A DNA stretch of 64,000 bases from NCBI GenBank assembly GCA_024682375.1, contig JAIKZI010000013.1, forward strand, positions 1-64,000, read 5' to 3'. The translations under genes and the position numbers were made by a program. Origin of the DNA: Lachnospiraceae bacterium (GTDB taxonomy: Bacteria; Bacillota; Clostridia; Lachnospirales; Lachnospiraceae). Of the stretch, positions 20,400-30,118 are shown piece after piece; positions within the stretch are counted from its first letter, which is position 1, and each line of letters starts with the position of its first letter. The notes beneath the pieces were generated by a model. It saw only the letters and a list, made by a program, of their open reading frames with translations. It did no database searches and was not told the DNA's origin.

Positions 20400-21917
20400 T
20401 TACTCACCTCTTTGGGCTTTATACTCCTTCGATGCTTCAAGAATCTTTGAGACAATCTCATCGTTTATTACCTTTGTATCATTAATCTCATTAACGATCT
20501 CAGGTTTAACTGAATCAAAGAATGAAAGAACATCGTTCTGGACTTCCTTTACCTTCTTTGTTTCGTAGTTATCGAAGAATTTATTGTTTGCAAGAACCAG
20601 TGTAATAACCTGCTCTGCAAGTGAAAGCGGTTTACCAAGTGGCTGCTTAAGTAGCTGCATAAGTGCACTACCATGGTTAAGCTGTGCCTTTGTTTCATCA
20701 TCAAGATCAGATGCGAACTGTGTAAACACTTCCATTTCTCTATACTGAGCCAAGTCGATACGAAGAGTTCCTGTTGCTTTCTTCATAGCCTTTGTCTGAG
20801 CTGCACCACCTACTCGAGATACAGAAAGACCTACATTTACGGCTGGTCTCATACCTTCGTTGAAGAGGTTAGACTCTAGGAAGATCTGACCATCAGTAAT
20901 TGAAATTACGTTTGTAGGGATATAAGCTGATACATCACCAGCCTGTGTCTCAATAATAGGAAGAGCTGTAATTGAACCACCACCGAGTTCATCAGAAAGA
21001 CGACTACTTCTCTCAAGAAGTCTTGAATGAAGGTAGAATACGTCTCCAGGATAAGCCTCACGTCCCGGTGATCTTTCAAGAAGAAGTGAAATAGCTCGAT
21101 AAGCTACCGCATGCTTTGAAAGATCATCATATACGATTAAGACATCTTTTCCCTTGTTCATAAAGTATTCTGCCATAGCTGTACCAGCATATGGTGCGAT
21201 GTACTGCAATGATGCTGGATCTGAAGCTGTAGCTGATACAACGATTGAGTAATCCATTGCACCATGCTTATCAAGCATGTTTACAACCTGTGCAATTGTA
21301 GAAGCCTTCTGACCAATTGCAACATAGATACAGATTACATCCTTACCCTTCTGGTTGATCATTGTATCTGTGGCGATAGAAGTCTTACCAGTCTGTCTAT
21401 CACCGATAATAAGTTCTCTCTGTCCTCTACCGATTGGGAACATAGAATCAATTGAAAGAATTCCTGTTTCCATTGGTGTATTTACAGATTTACGATCTAC
21501 GATTGATGGAGCAGGTGTTTCGATAGGATTATAACCATCCTCTTTAATATCTCCCTTTCCGTCGATTGGTTCACCAAGAGCATTTAAAACTCTTCCGATG
21601 AATGCATCTCCGACAGGGATACCTGCCATCTTCTTTGTACGAGATACTTTCGTACCTTCATGAATGCCCTTATCTCTACCGAATAGAACGACTCCGATCT
21701 CATTTCGGCGAATATCCTGGACCATTCCTTTAACTCCATTTTCAAAGATTACGATTTCACCATACTTAGCATGGTCAATACCGTAAACTGTTACGATACC
21801 GTCACCTACCCAGATGACTTCGCCAGTTTCTTTGGACTCTTTGTCCCATTCGAAACCTTCAATTTCTTCTTTGATAATGGAGATGATATCTGTAGCGCTA
21901 ATTGCTCCCACAGTCAT
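20400..21917 (-). CDS. atpA: F1F0 ATP synthase subunit alpha
   Basis: 505 aa, the family's usual size. P-loop GDRQTGKTS near residue 172, [10 protein letters not shown] just before it and [20 protein letters not shown] near residue 285 are diagnostic. It forms the non-catalytic nucleotide sites of the F1 hexamer with beta. Its start overlaps the atpH stop by 1 nt, implying translational coupling. Confidence 0.98.
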   Translation of the reverse strand: MTVGAISATDIISIIKEEIEGFEWDKESKETGEVIWVGDGIVTVYGIDHAKYGEIVIFENGVKGMVQDIRRNEIGVVLFGRDKGIHEGTKVSRTKKMAGIPVGDAFIGRVLNALGEPIDGKGDIKEDGYNPIETPAPSIVDRKSVNTPMETGILSIDSMFPIGRGQRELIIGDRQTGKTSIATDTMINQKGKDVICIYVAIGQKASTIAQVVNMLDKHGAMDYSIVVSATASDPASLQYIAPYAGTAMAEYFMNKGKDVLIVYDDLSKHAVAYRAISLLLERSPGREAYPGDVFYLHSRLLERSSRLSDELGGGSITALPIIETQAGDVSAYIPTNVISITDGQIFLESNLFNEGMRPAVNVGLSVSRVGGAAQTKAMKKATGTLRIDLAQYREMEVFTQFASDLDDETKAQLNHGSALMQLLKQPLGKPLSLAEQVITLVLANNKFFDNYETKKVKEVQNDVLSFFDSVKPEIVNEINDTKVINDEIVSKILEASKEYKAQRGE

Positions 21918-22435
21918 TACCTCCTGATTAGTTTTCTCTCAAGCTGTTTGAAACAGCCTTCATAGCTCATATCAGTTTCGTTGTAGCCAACTCTGACTAC
22001 ATATCCACCTAGAAGAGATTCATCTACACTGATCTCTTCTCTAACATCATAGTCACTATAATGTTTTTTTACCTCGGATAAGACTTTTGTCTTCTCCTCT
22101 TCACTTGGTTTTCTACCAAATATAATCTGTGCACGAACTATGTTGTGCTTCTTATCCCAGAGCTTTTCAAACTCTTCTAGAATATCCATAAGCTCAACAA
22201 TCTCATCCTGTTCGCACATCACTTTCAAGAAATTCTTTATGATGGGAAGAATATCTTCCTTCTCACAAACCTTATCGATTATATTGAATTTCTTCTCTTT
22301 GTCGATAGTAGGATTCACAAGCACAGATGTAAATTCTGGACATACCGAAATGATTTCTTTTAATTTCTTAATCATCTCGACATCATCCGTCAAACTGTAG
22401 AGAACCGAAGCTCTATCTATAGCACTCTGTGTCAT
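21917..22435 (-). CDS. atpH: F1F0 ATP synthase subunit delta
   Basis: 172 aa stator subunit that links F1 to the b subunits. The helical N-terminal domain and the conserved C-terminal region ([25 protein letters not shown], here shown in part) fit OSCP/delta. Low overall conservation is normal for this subunit. It lies between atpF (1-nt gap) and atpA (1-nt overlap). Confidence 0.93.
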   Translation of the reverse strand: MTQSAIDRASVLYSLTDDVEMIKKLKEIISVCPEFTSVLVNPTIDKEKKFNIIDKVCEKEDILPIIKNFLKVMCEQDEIVELMDILEEFEKLWDKKHNIVRAQIIFGRKPSEEEKTKVLSEVKKHYSDYDVREEISVDESLLGGYVVRVGYNETDMSYEGCFKQLERKLIRR

Positions 22436-22436
22436 A

Positions 22437-22865
22437 TTACTCTCCTGATTTTACTATCTTTCTCGCTGCAGAAAGTGCAAGAGCGGCGATCTCAGCTGAA
22501 GCAGCATTTTCAGCTCTTTCACGTTCAGACTGAATATCTGCTTTTGCCTTCATAACGATATTTTCCTGTTCTTTTCTGGTTTCTTCCAGCATTGAAGCTC
22601 TTTCTTTCTCGATACGCTCCTTTGCATTAGTAACCAATTCCTCAGCAGTTTTCTTTGCATCAGAAAGTTTCTCTTCGTATTCAGACTTCATAGCACAAGC
22701 TTCTTCTTCTGTCTTCTTTGCGCTATCAAACTGATCCTTTACCATCTTTTCTCTCTCTTCAATTATTCCGAGAACTGGCTTAAAGAGAAATTTCTTCAAA
22801 ATAAACATAAGGACTAGAACATTAAATAACGTCCAACCTAAAGATGCTGGATCTATTTTTAACAT
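22437..22865 (-). CDS. atpF: F1F0 ATP synthase subunit b
   Basis: 142 aa, somewhat shorter than the usual 155-170. One N-terminal membrane helix (TLFNVLVLMFILKKFLFKPV, residues about 12-31) is followed by a long charged coiled coil (IIEEREKMVKDQFDSAKKTE onward). It forms the peripheral stalk that keeps F1 from rotating. Confidence 0.93.
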   Translation of the reverse strand: MLKIDPASLGWTLFNVLVLMFILKKFLFKPVLGIIEEREKMVKDQFDSAKKTEEEACAMKSEYEEKLSDAKKTAEELVTNAKERIEKERASMLEETRKEQENIVMKAKADIQSERERAENAASAEIAALALSAARKIVKSGE

Positions 22866-22904
22866 GGCGCCCTCCTAACTAATGATTTATTTCAAAGATA
22901 AAAA

Positions 22905-23129
22905 TTAAAGCATCATTACGATTAGAAGTGCGATAACGAAACCGTAAACGGCTGTAGCCTCTGCAAGGGCACATCCAAGAAGAAGGTTCTTAGAAATCTT
23001 GCTTTCAGCTTCTGGCTGACGAGCGATAGCATCTACAGCAGCTGCTGTTGCTTTACCAATACCAATACCTGCACCAATACCTGTAAGTACTGCTACACCT
23101 GCTCCGATTGCGATAATTGTTCCTGACAT
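22905..23129 (-). CDS. atpE: F1F0 ATP synthase subunit c
   Basis: 74 aa hairpin of two membrane helices joined by the polar loop ARQPEAESK. The ion-binding glutamate is in helix 2 (ALAEATAVYG, about residue 56). In Na+-type rings such as Ilyobacter a glutamine in helix 1 and a serine next to the glutamate complete the site; here those positions are Ile and Ala, which favours H+ as the coupling ion (inference from known Na+-type c subunits). Confidence 0.96.
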   Translation of the reverse strand: MSGTIIAIGAGVAVLTGIGAGIGIGKATAAAVDAIARQPEAESKISKNLLLGCALAEATAVYGFVIALLIVMML

Positions 23130-23155
23130 AATAATAATCTCCTTTAATAAAAAAA

Positions 23156-23842
23156 TTACTCAATAGCTTCTTTGATAAACAAAGATGTTAAAAATACAAA
23201 AACGTAAGCCTGAATCAACCCGTCGAAAAGATCGAAATAGCAACTAAAGACTGCTGGAAGAACTGGTGGGAATACCATCTTCAGAAGTTCCATGATTACG
23301 AAAGCTCCTAGAATATTACCAAAGAGTCGCATACATAATGAAAGCGGCTTGATGAACAACTCTAAGATGTTGATCGGTAATATAAAAGCCATCGGCTGAC
23401 AAAATGATTTTAGCCAACCTTTAGTTCCTTTTTTCCTGATACCTGCTGCTTCTATGAGAATAATACTCATGATAGCTAGCGTAGCAGTTACATTCAAATC
23501 CTTCGTAGGTGGTTTAAATCCAAATATACCAATGATATTCGAAAAGCCGATGTACACAAGAACCGTCATCAGATAGAAATAATATTCCTTACCTTCACCT
23601 TCCATTGTGTCATCGAAAAAGTTGTATAGCCAGCTAACTGCAGACTCTAATGCCAACTGCTTCTTTCCGGGATTCTCCACTTTCAGGTTCCTGACCAGAA
23701 TCAGACAGGCTAAAAGTAATACGCCCATGATGATCCAGGTAACAACCACGGATTCACTAACAGGTATGCCCCCAAACAATGGAATCTTAAATACGACTTC
23801 GCAGTTAAGCTCTTCCACTAAGTTTGAAACGAGAGCATCCAT
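23156..23842 (-). CDS. atpB: F1F0 ATP synthase subunit a
   Basis: 228 aa from the ATG at 23842 (MDALVSNLVEELN), preferred because AGGAAG and GAGGGAG lie just upstream; an ATG 16 codons earlier has no ribosome site. Five to six membrane helices, with the essential arginine in LSLCMRLFGNILGAF near residue 173. It forms the ion half-channels next to the c-ring. First gene of the operon; no atpI lies upstream. Confidence 0.94.
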   Translation of the reverse strand: MDALVSNLVEELNCEVVFKIPLFGGIPVSESVVVTWIIMGVLLLACLILVRNLKVENPGKKQLALESAVSWLYNFFDDTMEGEGKEYYFYLMTVLVYIGFSNIIGIFGFKPPTKDLNVTATLAIMSIILIEAAGIRKKGTKGWLKSFCQPMAFILPINILELFIKPLSLCMRLFGNILGAFVIMELLKMVFPPVLPAVFSCYFDLFDGLIQAYVFVFLTSLFIKEAIE

Positions 23843-24144
23843 CTCCCTCACTTCCTTTCTTACAAAAAATAAAACTGCTCTTTTATTCATCTATAAAGTT
23901 TTCACTTTATATTAAATAAGAAGAAACAGCTCATGAAGATAGAATCGAGTTTAACACTCTGAACATTATAGTCAACACAGTTTTTGCAATTTTTAGAAAG
24001 AATTCTCTTTTAAAAAAGTACAGGATTACGTACGACCATAAAGAAAGTTCAAAATTGTTTTAGCATTTATCTTATATATTTCGAATTCTTCAATTGTTAT
24101 CGAAAATTTTCGTGCTATAATATTTAGACAAAGGAGGAAAGTTT
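23843..24144. other. Divergent intergenic region between atp operon and a small unknown gene
   Basis: About 300 bp of AT-rich sequence. A minus-strand TATAAT (23970-23965) is the best -10 candidate for the atp operon, without a well-spaced -35. On the plus strand TTGTTA (24094-24099), a 16-nt spacer and an extended -10 TGCTATAAT (TATAAT 24116-24121) precede the gene at 24145. I see no other structure. Confidence 0.5.
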
Positions 24145-24465
24145 ATGGGAAGCTTATCAAAAGACGAACTACTATCCGGCCTGACTAATCTCATTTCATC
24201 TAAGGCGACGGCCACAGTAAATGATGTAATTAGAAGTTATCAGGACAAACATCCTGACGTAGAAATCGAACCAGAATTACGCGAAGAAGTGCTAGAACAA
24301 GCCATTTCTAACCTCACCTTCCAGTCGGGACATCTAAGAATCAGCTCGATTTCAAGCAGTGATAATTTAACAGAACGATTTAATAATTGGTTTGAAGAAG
24401 ATGCTAAGTCATCTCTCGTACATACAATTAATATTATTCTAGATCCACCTAAAAAGGTGCATTAA
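24145..24465 (+). CDS. Small soluble protein of unknown function
   Basis: 106 aa, acidic, with no signal peptide or membrane helix. The N-terminal 70 residues look helical (LSKDELLSGLTNLISS, VNDVIRSYQDKHPDVEIEPE, LREEVLEQAISNLTFQSG), the rest is polar with a C-terminal hydrophobic strand HTINIILDP. I do not recognise the family. It is clearly expressed: strong promoter, AAAGGAGGA 7 nt before the ATG, and a dedicated terminator. Confidence 0.7.
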   Translation: MGSLSKDELLSGLTNLISSKATATVNDVIRSYQDKHPDVEIEPELREEVLEQAISNLTFQSGHLRISSISSSDNLTERFNNWFEEDAKSSLVHTINIILDPPKKVH

Positions 24466-24490
24466 ATTAAGACACTAAATTGTACAAAAA

Positions 24491-24525
24491 GTTGCATAAT
24501 GAATTTCTTCATTATGCAACTTTTT
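24491..24525. terminator. Bidirectional terminator
   Basis: Perfect 13-bp stem GTTGCATAATGAA/TTCATTATGCAAC with a 4-nt loop and TTTTTT on the plus side; AAAAA on the other side gives a U-tract for the convergent sugar-sensing operon ending at 24531. Confidence 0.92.
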
Positions 24526-24530
24526 TATTT

Positions 24531-25568
24531 TTACCTTTTTAAATATTTTTCTACATTATCCTTAGTAATCGGGTAATAACCATAGATTAAATACTTTCCC
24601 TTTATTAAATTTAAATCTGTAAGATTTTCATTTTTTGCAAGTTTCATAGCCAATTTACTTATTCCTTCGGCCTGAGATTCCTTGTCATTATATACGGTAC
24701 CAGATAAATCTCCATTTATAACAGCACTAAGTGCTACCTCATTTCCATCCACTCCAAATACAAGCGGTCGGCTGGATTCTGTAATATCGCTTCTGTTATA
24801 TGCATCTATAACTCCAAGCGCCATATCATCATTATTACAAAGCACAAGTTCTATATCACTTCCATACTGATCTATGTATTCCTTCATCTTCGTTTCTGCT
24901 GATGAGCGGTTCCAATTGGCGATTGAAGTACCAATTTTTTCTAACTTAATCCCTGAATCTAAAATTTTAGAAACCGAATTTTCTGTTCTGATTATAGAAT
25001 CCTGATGACCTGGCTGACCTTGCATCACTACATATTGAATCTTTCCATCCAAATTCTTATCTATAGATGGATTATTTTTTATAGCATCACTTGCAAGTTT
25101 TCCCTGAAGATTTCCTGACATCTTTGCATTGGCTCCTACATAATAAAGCTTACTCCACTGCATCAAATCTTCATCAACAAGTTCCCTGTTAAAAAACACA
25201 ATAGGAATATCTTTACTTCTTGCCTTATCAATAATCTTAGACGGCGCTGTTCTATCCACCAGATTTACACATAGAACATCCACTCCATCATCCATCATCT
25301 CTTCAGCCTGCTCATTCTGTAGTCTCTGTGAATTATTACTTCCTAAAATATTCAAGCTAATCTTCAAATCATCGCTCTCATACTTTGAAAAATCTTCCTT
25401 TAAACAAGAAAAAAGCTCCCTTAAAAAAGTATCTCTTTCATCGTAGCAAAGTACTCCGATTTTTATCGTTTTCTTATCCTTATAATCACCGTTCTTACAA
25501 GATACTGTGGATAAACTTATAAAAAATATAAGAATCAGGGCCACTAAGGTCTTCCCCTTCTTTTTCAT
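24531..25568 (-). CDS. Galactose-type sugar-binding lipoprotein (standard domain order)
   Basis: 345 aa from the ATG at 25568, where the lipoprotein signal begins (lipobox TVSC). Type I periplasmic-binding fold in the normal MglB order: TIKIGVLCYDERDTFLRE, DVLCVNLVDRTAP, IPIVFFNREL, YYVGANAKMSGNLQG, a calcium-loop-like DKNLDGKIQY, GQPGHQDSIIRT, LVLCNNDDMALG and VFGVDGNEVAL. It likely binds glucose/galactose-type sugars. It is the last gene of the regulator-kinase-binding-protein operon and starts 29 nt after the preceding binding-protein gene, so it may feed the sensor kinase and not only a transporter. Confidence 0.87.
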   Translation of the reverse strand: MKKKGKTLVALILIFFISLSTVSCKNGDYKDKKTIKIGVLCYDERDTFLRELFSCLKEDFSKYESDDLKISLNILGSNNSQRLQNEQAEEMMDDGVDVLCVNLVDRTAPSKIIDKARSKDIPIVFFNRELVDEDLMQWSKLYYVGANAKMSGNLQGKLASDAIKNNPSIDKNLDGKIQYVVMQGQPGHQDSIIRTENSVSKILDSGIKLEKIGTSIANWNRSSAETKMKEYIDQYGSDIELVLCNNDDMALGVIDAYNRSDITESSRPLVFGVDGNEVALSAVINGDLSGTVYNDKESQAEGISKLAMKLAKNENLTDLNLIKGKYLIYGYYPITKDNVEKYLKR

Positions 25569-25596
25569 TCTTTCATCCCCTCTGATTTCAAGCCCA

Positions 25597-26565
25597 CTAT
25601 TGTAGTAAATAATAAAACATGTTCTGATTCTCTTCGTCAAAAAGATTATCACGTCTCATAACTTTATAATTTACTTTTTCATCTTCCATTTCGCTGCTGC
25701 CTGAAAGCTTATTAGATATCATATCAAGCGCTCTATAACCAATCGAAAACTCGTCTGGAGCGATAAAACACTTCGCCAACTCCTTATCCAAGGCAACACA
25801 CACCGTTTCAGAACACCCTATGCCATATACATAAGAAGCAGATAACTTCTTCTCTTCAAGAGACTGAGTTGCCTTTTTCATACCAAAATCAGAAAGCGAA
25901 ACCACAAAATCCACATCGGATTGAACCTTTAATATTTCAAGCGAATTATCATGAAGCGACTTATCATTTATTGTCCACTTCACATTAAGTCCTGTCTTCT
26001 TTACTTCATCCAAGAAGCCTTTCTTTGCATTGTCTGCTGCCTCAGTCCCTATCTTCCCAAGGATAAGTCCACACTTTTTTCCAGACAAATCTTTACCATA
26101 ATCCGCTTCAATCTCAAGCGCTATCTTCTTTCCCATCTGATAACAATCAGCTTCCACTACAGGGATATTCATATCGCTATTCTTCACATCGGAATGTGTT
26201 AAAACTATAGGTATCTTTGTCCTTGCGCGTCTCAACACTTCATTTATGGAAGAATTACTGGTCGGCTCAGTAATGATTGCTTCACTACCGCTATTTATCG
26301 CATTTTCAATCAAACTCTCCATATCATTTTCATCATTGATAGAGTTTACACTTACTATATCAAGCGAGACATCATCATCTTTTGCAGCCTTCTTTAGACC
26401 GTATATAAATCCTCTCCAGGCCTCATCATCCTGATTTTCTATAATAACTGTGACCTTCTTCTTTATATTGGAAGTCCTGTCTGTTACGAGCATTACGGAA
26501 AAAATAAATATCATAAACAAGAGAATGAGTTCTACAATTACGAATATCAACTTATTGTCTTTCAT
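25597..26565 (-). CDS. Membrane-anchored sugar-binding protein, probable sensor partner
   Basis: 322 aa. The N-terminus is an uncleaved membrane helix (LIFVIVELILLFMIFIFSVMLV) with no lipobox, followed by a type I binding-protein domain (VTVIIENQDDEAWRGFIYGL, AIITEPTSNSSINEVLRRA, PIVLTHSDV, CGLILGKIGTEAADNAKKGF). Its start overlaps the kinase gene by 14 nt with GGGGG upstream, so it is made together with the kinase. Membrane anchoring plus coupling to a YesM/LytS-type kinase resembles the XylFII-LytS sensors of Clostridium (established example), suggesting ligand sensing. Confidence 0.8.
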   Translation of the reverse strand: MKDNKLIFVIVELILLFMIFIFSVMLVTDRTSNIKKKVTVIIENQDDEAWRGFIYGLKKAAKDDDVSLDIVSVNSINDENDMESLIENAINSGSEAIITEPTSNSSINEVLRRARTKIPIVLTHSDVKNSDMNIPVVEADCYQMGKKIALEIEADYGKDLSGKKCGLILGKIGTEAADNAKKGFLDEVKKTGLNVKWTINDKSLHDNSLEILKVQSDVDFVVSLSDFGMKKATQSLEEKKLSASYVYGIGCSETVCVALDKELAKCFIAPDEFSIGYRALDMISNKLSGSSEMEDEKVNYKVMRRDNLFDEENQNMFYYLLQ

Positions 26566-28357
26566 AACTATCCCCCTTCTCTAAATACTTCCTGTTTTCT
26601 TCCGTAAATAAAATGCTTGGAATATGGATAGTTACCTTTGTACCATAATCGAGTTCACTCTTTATAGATAGTCCATACTCTTCTCCGAATAGAAGTTTAA
26701 GTCTATTATGTACATTTAAAATACCTACACCTGATCCATGTTTTGGAACATGATTCTCATTTTTTAAAACTTCCTCCACCTCAGATTCCGGCATACCATA
26801 TCCATTGTCTTCTATCTCTATATAAATATCCCCCTCTTTCTCATAGGCTCTAAGTGTTATAATTCCATCCTCTTCCTCTGCATTTACACCATAGTAAATC
26901 GCATTCTCAAGGATAGGCTGCATCACTAGTTTTACGATACATTTATCTAAAACCTTCTCATCTATCTCATACACCATTTCAAAGGCATCTTGATACCTCA
27001 CCTTTTGGATATTCATATAGCTTTTTGCATGCTGTATCTCATCCTTTATAGAAATGATTGTCTTACCCTTAGATAGACTAATTCTAAATAATCTTGCCAA
27101 ACACTGAATCATAAAGACGGCTTCATCATTTTTTCCACCTTCTATCATCCATGTAATAGAATCCAAGGTGTTATATAAAAAATGCGGATTAATCTGACTC
27201 TGCAAAGCTTCTAATTCACTCTTTCGTCTCTCGTCCTGTTCTCTCTTTATATCCTTTATAAGAAGCTCTATCTTCTCATAATTCTTTTCAATAGATTTTC
27301 CAAGATGTTTTATCTCATCAGAACCGCCTATATAGATTTTGGAATCTCTTCCATGTTCATACGCCTTTACCGATTCATCCAGTTTTAGGATAGGACTTGA
27401 GATTCTCCTACTTACTATCCTATTAATAAGAAGTACAGTAAACGCTGTAAGAGAAAGAATCATAAGGATAAAAAGCTTTATATTCATCATTCCATCTTTA
27501 AAACTTCTATTCGGTATAACGCCTACCATCTTCCAACCGGTATAACTTACTGTGTATATAACCAGATCTCTATTTTCACCTTTGAATTTTTCTTTATATA
27601 CACCTGTAGATAGAGAGGAAATCGCCTTATTATTTTCATCCGAAAAACCTTCTTCAATCTGAATCTGCTTCGGATGCGAGATAAAACTACCCTTACTGTC
27701 ACATAGATATATATATGGTCCATTCTTAGATTTATTTACACTCTTTACCATAGAATCGATAAAAGAATAATCAATATCAATTAAAAGTACACCGATTTCC
27801 GGCTCACCACCTCTTGTGATTTCAACCGCTCTCGAAAGTGATATTACCCATTTAAAATGATTAGTTGAATCATCGAATAGATTCTGTATATGCGGAGTAG
27901 AAAAATGCAAATTCTCTGTTTCTCTCAAGGCTTCCTTGTACCAATTTTGGGACTCCACATCTATATTTATTTTTTCCTTGGAATTCGGAGACGCCATAAT
28001 AAGCTGTCCTTTTGAATCATAGAGTGCACAGCTTACAATCTTGCTACTATTAGCCTCGTATAGAAGATTCATATCGTTTTCGATATTCTCTTTATCTAAG
28101 TCCTTATCCTTAATGACATCATAATAAATAGAATCCGACACTTCTCGCATACTATATAGATAGTCTTCTAAATTTACCCCTGTCTGCTTTACCAAACTAT
28201 TTGTGCTTTCGATATAAGACTGCTTCCCTATCACATAGAATCTGTTATATAAAATCAGTCCTACTATAACCAGCATCGTCATAGATACTATAGTAGAGGC
28301 AAACATTATAAGAGACTGTATACTAGTCGGATATAACTTCTTGTACTTTTCAAACAT
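26552..28357 (-). CDS. Sensor histidine kinase, YesM/LytS type
   Basis: 601 aa. Membrane helix 1 (about 14-36), a dCache-like extracellular domain (40-285), helix 2 (about 292-312), a HAMP-like linker, then a His_kinase domain with the phosphorylated histidine in LQSQINPHFLYNTLDSI (about residue 390) and a HATPase domain with VMQPILENAIYYGV and DNGYGM. Senses an extracellular signal and phosphorylates the AraC-type regulator encoded just upstream, whose gene it overlaps by 8 nt. Confidence 0.93.
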   Translation of the reverse strand: MFEKYKKLYPTSIQSLIMFASTIVSMTMLVIVGLILYNRFYVIGKQSYIESTNSLVKQTGVNLEDYLYSMREVSDSIYYDVIKDKDLDKENIENDMNLLYEANSSKIVSCALYDSKGQLIMASPNSKEKINIDVESQNWYKEALRETENLHFSTPHIQNLFDDSTNHFKWVISLSRAVEITRGGEPEIGVLLIDIDYSFIDSMVKSVNKSKNGPYIYLCDSKGSFISHPKQIQIEEGFSDENNKAISSLSTGVYKEKFKGENRDLVIYTVSYTGWKMVGVIPNRSFKDGMMNIKLFILMILSLTAFTVLLINRIVSRRISSPILKLDESVKAYEHGRDSKIYIGGSDEIKHLGKSIEKNYEKIELLIKDIKREQDERRKSELEALQSQINPHFLYNTLDSITWMIEGGKNDEAVFMIQCLARLFRISLSKGKTIISIKDEIQHAKSYMNIQKVRYQDAFEMVYEIDEKVLDKCIVKLVMQPILENAIYYGVNAEEEDGIITLRAYEKEGDIYIEIEDNGYGMPESEVEEVLKNENHVPKHGSGVGILNVHNRLKLLFGEEYGLSIKSELDYGTKVTIHIPSILFTEENRKYLEKGDSYERQ

Positions 28358-29978
28358 TAGTTAATCTATCCCCAAAAGTCTTACTCTGCTTATATTTAGA
28401 AGGTGACATTCCATATTTTTTCTTAAATACATAACTGAAATAATTCGGATCGGAATAACCCACCATATTCGCAATTACATATGTCTTCTCCTGTTTCTCC
28501 ATAAGAAGTACAAGAGCCCTATCCAGTCTATAATCCGTAAGATAACTTACGAAACTTTTTCCCGTCTCCTTCTTAAAGACACTGGAAAAATATGAACTTG
28601 AAACTCCCATCTCGCCACTTACTTCGTCGAGCGAAAGTTCCTCTTCATTGAAATGTGCCTTTAAATAATCTATAGACTTAGACACAAAAGATCTCGTCGT
28701 ATTGGACCTGGATTCCAAAACCGCCTTATGCATAGACACAGAAAAATCTGAAAGCCACTCTCTAAAATTCATAAGTTCCATCTGTGGTAACTCATTATAT
28801 AAATCGAGCTTACTATCAGATAGACTTGATGTTTCTATATGATTATTGGCTGCAAATCTATAGATATTACTTACAAGCTCCATGATTGCAATCTTATAAT
28901 TCTTTATATCCTTTATCTTTGAAAGCGTATTATCCACATAATTATCAGAGGATTTTCTGATATCCTCTTCATCACTCATAAGAATCTTCTTAAAAAGATT
29001 ATTCAGTGTGCTTTCATCGCTGACCTTTATCGGATTATTTGACTCCTCTATAGGCACAACCTCTGAGATATTTATTGCTCTGCCCGTTCCATAGATAACT
29101 CTATAAGAAACCGCCTCTCTGGCACCGTTATAACTTTCATTCATCTTCATAAGATCAGAGCACACTTTTCCAACACCGCAGGTTACAACTGCATCCATCT
29201 GGTGTGAAATCATACGGCACATTCTATTCATGTCATCTGTAAACTCAGAGATTTCCTTTTCCGCCCCACACTCAATAAGCATGACGACATCTCCCAGATA
29301 GGAAAAAATCTTTGCCTTCCATTTGCTCTTCATCTTTTCCTTCAAATAATTTTCAATATAAATATTTAAAAGAACAGGTGTCATTCCCTCAGGAAGATGA
29401 TGCTTAGATGCATGTACCATCGCACAAGAAAAGTAAGGACCCTCCATAGAAATCCTATAGTCATCCATAAATTTCTGTAAATAATCGCTCTTAATAGACC
29501 CTTCTATAAGAGTCGTATAAAAATTCATCTGCAAAAGAGGCAGACTATCCATATAATATTTTTCTAACTTCTCGAGATTGTTTCTATCGACCGTCTCCTG
29601 GTCCAGATTATTTTTGATACGGGAAAAAACACCCGTCAGTTCTTCTTTATCTATTGGCTTTAGGACATACTCCTCCACCTCTAGATGTATTGCTTCTTTT
29701 GCATATTCGAACTCATCAAAACCTGTAAATAATAGAATTTTTACATTTGGAAATTCATCTTTAAGATGTCTAGATAATTCAAGGCCATCCATATATGGCA
29801 TCTTTATATCGGTCATCACTACATCGGGCTGTTCTTCTTCCGCCATCTCCAATGCAGCTGTACCATTTTGTGCATAGCCAATTACTTCAAACCCCAGATC
29901 TTCCCAATTAATCTTCTTCAAGATTACATTAATAACATTTTCTTCGTCATCAACTAGTAAAACCTTATATTTGTCCAT
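28350..29978 (-). CDS. AraC-type response regulator (YesN-like)
   Basis: 542 aa from the ATG at 29978 (MDKYKVLLVDDEENV) with GGGG 6 nt upstream; the longer open frame lacks a ribosome site. Receiver domain 1-120 with acceptor Asp 57 in MTDIKMPYMDG and the conserved lysine in VLKPID; a middle region of unknown function (130-430); C-terminal AraC domain with two helix-turn-helix units (LSLDEVSGEMGVSSSYFSSV and YVIANMVGYSDPNYFSYVFK). Likely activates the neighbouring mgl genes when phosphorylated by the kinase encoded downstream. Confidence 0.93.
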   Translation of the reverse strand: MDKYKVLLVDDEENVINVILKKINWEDLGFEVIGYAQNGTAALEMAEEEQPDVVMTDIKMPYMDGLELSRHLKDEFPNVKILLFTGFDEFEYAKEAIHLEVEEYVLKPIDKEELTGVFSRIKNNLDQETVDRNNLEKLEKYYMDSLPLLQMNFYTTLIEGSIKSDYLQKFMDDYRISMEGPYFSCAMVHASKHHLPEGMTPVLLNIYIENYLKEKMKSKWKAKIFSYLGDVVMLIECGAEKEISEFTDDMNRMCRMISHQMDAVVTCGVGKVCSDLMKMNESYNGAREAVSYRVIYGTGRAINISEVVPIEESNNPIKVSDESTLNNLFKKILMSDEEDIRKSSDNYVDNTLSKIKDIKNYKIAIMELVSNIYRFAANNHIETSSLSDSKLDLYNELPQMELMNFREWLSDFSVSMHKAVLESRSNTTRSFVSKSIDYLKAHFNEEELSLDEVSGEMGVSSSYFSSVFKKETGKSFVSYLTDYRLDRALVLLMEKQEKTYVIANMVGYSDPNYFSYVFKKKYGMSPSKYKQSKTFGDRLTNV

Positions 29979-30040
29979 TTCATTCCCCTTTATAACACCT
30001 ATTACGTGTCTTATAAATTGTACCAAATATACAGACAGAA

Positions 30041-30072
30041 AAAAAGGCCGGTATAGGGGAAACCAGCCTTTC
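30041..30072 (-). terminator. Terminator between mglC and the regulator operon
   Basis: Minus strand: AAAGGC-t-GGT pairs with ACC-g-GCCTTT and is followed by TTTTTTT. It separates mglC from the downstream response-regulator operon, though read-through is possible. Confidence 0.85.
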
Positions 30073-30118
30073 ATTCCATTTTTTCTATACGTTGAAATAA
30101 GTCTATAAGAAGGATAAT

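Noticed and set aside
22905..23129. Na+-translocating c-ring
   Set aside because: The helix-1 glutamine and the residue after the essential glutamate required for Na+ coordination are replaced by Ile and Ala.
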